DNA of 5,882 nucleotides from an uncultured Treponema sp. (GTDB lineage: Bacteria > Spirochaetota > Spirochaetia > Treponematales > Treponemataceae): positions 1-5,882 of the forward strand of contig CAMWPF010000107.1 of assembly GCA_947176045.1 (NCBI GenBank), in the 5' to 3' direction. Positions 3,504-5,882 of the stretch are shown here, piece after piece. The position numbers were made by a program, and so were the translations under genes. How positions within the stretch are numbered: position 1 is the first letter of the stretch; each line of letters opens with the position of its first letter. Under the pieces are notes generated by a model. It was not told the DNA's origin. It ran no database searches and worked only from the letters and a program-made list of their open reading frames with translations.

Positions 3504-5882
3504 TTATTTGTACAGCTCGACGAGCCGCAGCAGATGCTCGTACCGCGCCGTCGCGGCGGCTTCGTTCCGGGCGAACAGGATCTTCGCGCGTTCCGGCGCT
3601 TCGTTGACGAGCTTGGTGTAGCGCGTCTCGTTGTTCAGGAACGCCTGGTAGCTTCCGTCGCCGGGCTTGGAATACAGCGTGAACGGATTCTTGCCTTCCG
3701 CCTTGAGCTGCGGGTTGAAGCTGAACAAGTTCCAGTATCCCGACTTTACGGCGGACTTCATCACGTCCTGGCAATGCCCCATGCCGCCCCGGATGCCGTG
3801 AAGCTCGCACGGCGCGTACGCCACAATCAGCGACGGGCCGTTGTACGCCTCGGCTTCCTGCAAGACTTTGACGGTCTGCCCCGGATTCGCGCTCAGCGCA
3901 ATCTGCGCCACGTACACGGAGCCGTAGCTCATCGCGATTTCTGCCAGATTCTTCTTTCCGCCTTCCTTTCCCGCCGCGGCGAACTGCCCCACGGCGCCGA
4001 TGTTCGACGACTTGGACGTCTGCCCGCCGGTGTTGGAATACATTTCGGTATCGAACACGAGCATGTTCACGTTTTCGCCGGACGCAAGGACATGGTCAAG
4101 TCCGCCGAACCCGATGTCGTATGCCCAGCCGTCGCCGCCGAAAATCCACACGGACTTCTTCGGAAGATCGTCGCGGCGCGCAAGGATTTCCGCCGCAAGC
4201 GCGGCTGCCGGGCCTTCCGATGCAGACGGCTCGGACGGCGCCGCGCCGGACGCTCCGGCAAACGCCTCAAGCTCGCGGACAAGCGCGTCCGCCGCCGGAG
4301 CGTTCGCGGCCGTGTCGTCCTTGGTCGCAAGGTACGCCGAAACCGCGTCCCTCAGCGGCTGGGGAACGCCTACGGCTTCAGAAAGCGCGGCGGCCTTTTC
4401 CAGAACTGCGGCGCGCCGGAACTTCTGGCCGAGGTACATTCCCAGTCCGTGCTCCGCGTTGTCCTCGAACAAGGAATTCGCCCACGCCGGCCCCCTGCCG
4501 GTCTTATTTTCCCGCGTGTACGGACACGTCGCCGCCGGGCCGCCCCAAATCGAAGAGCAGCCGGTCGCGTTGGAAATGTACATCTGCGTTCCGAACAGCT
4601 GCGTCACAAGGCGCGCGTAGGACGATTCGGCGCAGCCGCCGCACGAGCCGGAGAATTCCAAAAGCGGCTGGCGGAACTGCGACGCCATCATCGGCGGAAG
4701 CGATTCCGTCTCAGGCTTGGGGCTGACGTTCCGCTTGAGATAGTCGAAGACGCCCTGCATCGGCTCCTGCGACTCCCGCGGCACAAGGCTGATCGCCTGC
4801 GTCGGACAGACGGTGATGCATTCGCCGCAGCCCATGCAGTCCATCGGCGACACGCTGATGGTGTACTTGAAGCCCTTGAGCTTCGGATTCTTTGCGTCGG
4901 CAAGCTTGATTTCCTTGGGAGCGGCGGCGGCTTCCGCGTCGTTGAGCAGGAACGGACGGATTGTCGCGTGCGAGCAGACGAACGAACAGGTCGTGCATTG
5001 GACGCACTTCGCCGCATCCCATTCGGGAACCATGACTGCGGCGGCACGCTTTTCGTATTCCGACGCGCCGACGGGAAACTGTCCGTCCGCGTATTGTGCG
5101 AACGCGGAGACGGGAAGCGAGTCGCCTTCCATGCGGTTCACGGATTCCATGACGGTTTCCACAAGTCCGGCGGTTTCCGCGTTCCGCCCGGATTGCGCCG
5201 CGCCCGCCGGAAGCTCCTCCGGCAGGACGGCCGCCTCCGCCGCGGGCTGCGGCTGCTCCGCGATGTCCGGCAGCGCGACCTTGCGGACGGAGCGGACTCC
5301 TTCCTCCACGGCGCGGCAGTTCATATCAACGATGTCCTGCCCCTTGCTCGCAAATTTTTCCGCAATTTTTTCCTTCATGAGGCGGACGGCCTCTTCTTCC
5401 GGCAGAATCCCGGACAGCTTGAAGAACGCCGCCTGCAAGATGGTGCTTGTATGCCCGCCGAGTCCAATCCGCCGCGCTCCGTCAACTGCGTTGATGGCAT
5501 ACACCTGCACATTGTTTTCGGCAATGTACTTCCGCTCAGTTGGAGAAAGGCGGGCGGCAAGCTCCTCGTCGCTCCACGTGCAGTTCACAAGGAAGATGCC
5601 GTCCTTCTTGACTTCCTGCGCGATTTTAAATCCTTTCGTTATGTAGGACGGACTGTGGCAGGCGACGAAATCCGCGCGCGTCACATAATAGGAGCTTTTG
5701 ATGGGCGCGTCGCCGAAGCGCAGGTGCGAAATGGTTACGCCGCCCGTCTTCTTTGAATCGTACTGGAAATAGCCCTGGACGAAATTCTCCATGTGGTCCC
5801 CGAAAATATTAATCGAAACCTTCATCGACCCGACACACCCCACCCCCCCCGACCCCCAGAAAAAACAAACCACCAAACCCCC
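3504..5882 (-). CDS. nifJ: Pyruvate:ferredoxin oxidoreductase, 5'-truncated by the window edge
   Basis: This enzyme oxidises pyruvate with CoA to acetyl-CoA and CO2 and reduces ferredoxin or flavodoxin in the cytoplasm of anaerobes. About 792 codons are present of a usual 1170-1200; the pyruvate-binding domain I and domain II are missing because the gene runs off the edge. Counting from the codon at 5876, GYFQYDSKKTGGVTISHLRFG (35-55) opens the recognisable gamma-type domain. Two [4Fe-4S] motifs follow: C291, C294, C297, C301 and C347, C350, C353, C357. The proximal cluster cysteines are C412, C415, C440 and C690. Thiamine diphosphate binding is shown by GDGWAYDIG (581-589) and YSNTGGQTSK (613-622). 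An Ala/Pro-rich linker (about 203-236) and another Ala/Ser/Pro stretch (about 541-562) are longer than I expect. Residues encoded by 5826-5882 look corrupted. The true start is not in the window. Confidence 0.96.
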   Translation of the reverse strand, partial: GGLVVCFFWGSGGVGCVGSMKVSINIFGDHMENFVQGYFQYDSKKTGGVTISHLRFGDAPIKSSYYVTRADFVACHSPSYITKGFKIAQEVKKDGIFLVNCTWSDEELAARLSPTERKYIAENNVQVYAINAVDGARRIGLGGHTSTILQAAFFKLSGILPEEEAVRLMKEKIAEKFASKGQDIVDMNCRAVEEGVRSVRKVALPDIAEQPQPAAEAAVLPEELPAGAAQSGRNAETAGLVETVMESVNRMEGDSLPVSAFAQYADGQFPVGASEYEKRAAAVMVPEWDAAKCVQCTTCSFVCSHATIRPFLLNDAEAAAAPKEIKLADAKNPKLKGFKYTISVSPMDCMGCGECITVCPTQAISLVPRESQEPMQGVFDYLKRNVSPKPETESLPPMMASQFRQPLLEFSGSCGGCAESSYARLVTQLFGTQMYISNATGCSSIWGGPAATCPYTRENKTGRGPAWANSLFEDNAEHGLGMYLGQKFRRAAVLEKAAALSEAVGVPQPLRDAVSAYLATKDDTAANAPAADALVRELEAFAGASGAAPSEPSASEGPAAALAAEILARRDDLPKKSVWIFGGDGWAYDIGFGGLDHVLASGENVNMLVFDTEMYSNTGGQTSKSSNIGAVGQFAAAGKEGGKKNLAEIAMSYGSVYVAQIALSANPGQTVKVLQEAEAYNGPSLIVAYAPCELHGIRGGMGHCQDVMKSAVKSGYWNLFSFNPQLKAEGKNPFTLYSKPGDGSYQAFLNNETRYTKLVNEAPERAKILFARNEAAATARYEHLLRLVELYK
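5826..5882. other. Probable low-quality contig-end sequence inside the oxidoreductase gene
   Basis: On the plus strand these 57 bases contain no T and only four G, unlike anything else in the window. The frame stays open, but the family's near-invariant GLGSDGTVGANK appears as GSGGVGCVGSMK at the same length and spacing. Position-by-position comparison with plausible codons implies mostly G-to-C and T-to-A changes on the plus strand. Substitutions without indels, confined to the extreme edge, suggest degraded base calls rather than biology. Confidence 0.6.

Noticed and set aside
3534..5756. A 740-codon open frame on the plus strand, antisense to the oxidoreductase gene
   Set aside because: It is another antisense shadow from third-position GC bias. 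It has no recognisable domain, and the opposite strand has the complete cysteine and thiamine-binding motifs.

Overview
The window is GC-rich (about 60% by eye) bacterial DNA. It holds four protein genes, one strongly structured divergent promoter region and one hairpin-dense intergenic stretch. Pyruvate:ferredoxin oxidoreductase and an oxygen-sensitive type of radical SAM protein point to an obligate or facultative anaerobe. I cannot fix the phylum. A treponeme-like spirochaete is only a weak guess from the overall feel of the genes.

Layout from left to right. Positions 1-51 are the flank downstream of trpE. Positions 52-1455 (minus) encode anthranilate synthase component I (TrpE), complete. 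Positions 1456-1595 form a 140-bp divergent control region. For trpE it holds a near-consensus sigma-70 promoter with two matching inverted repeats (core GTTTCT-N6-AGAAAC), one over the -35 box and one just after the transcription start. For the opposite direction it holds an extended -10 box so close to the ATG that the transcript is probably leaderless. Positions 1596-2000 (plus) encode a 134-aa acidic protein I do not recognise. Its stop overlaps the start of 2000-3013 (plus), a COG1313/PflX-type radical SAM protein. Positions 3014-3503 are non-coding and contain at least six inverted repeats between two convergent genes. Positions 3504-5882 (minus) are the C-terminal two thirds of pyruvate:ferredoxin oxidoreductase, whose 5' part lies beyond the window.

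How the parts fit. TrpE starts the tryptophan branch from chorismate and appears to be controlled by a repressor acting on twin operators. The predicted leader is only about 38 nt, too short for attenuation or a T-box. The small protein and the radical SAM protein form a translationally coupled pair that shares the control region with trpE. Whether they share its regulation is open. The oxidoreductase is a separate central-metabolism unit (pyruvate to acetyl-CoA, CO2 and reduced ferredoxin).

The last 57 bases (5826-5882) contain no T and few G on the plus strand. They replace near-invariant residues of the oxidoreductase without shifting the frame, so they look like corrupted read-end sequence at a contig edge. 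I see no CRISPR array, tRNA, rRNA, insertion sequence or evident new defence system here. The most interesting item is the trpE operator pair and the divergent gene pair beside it.
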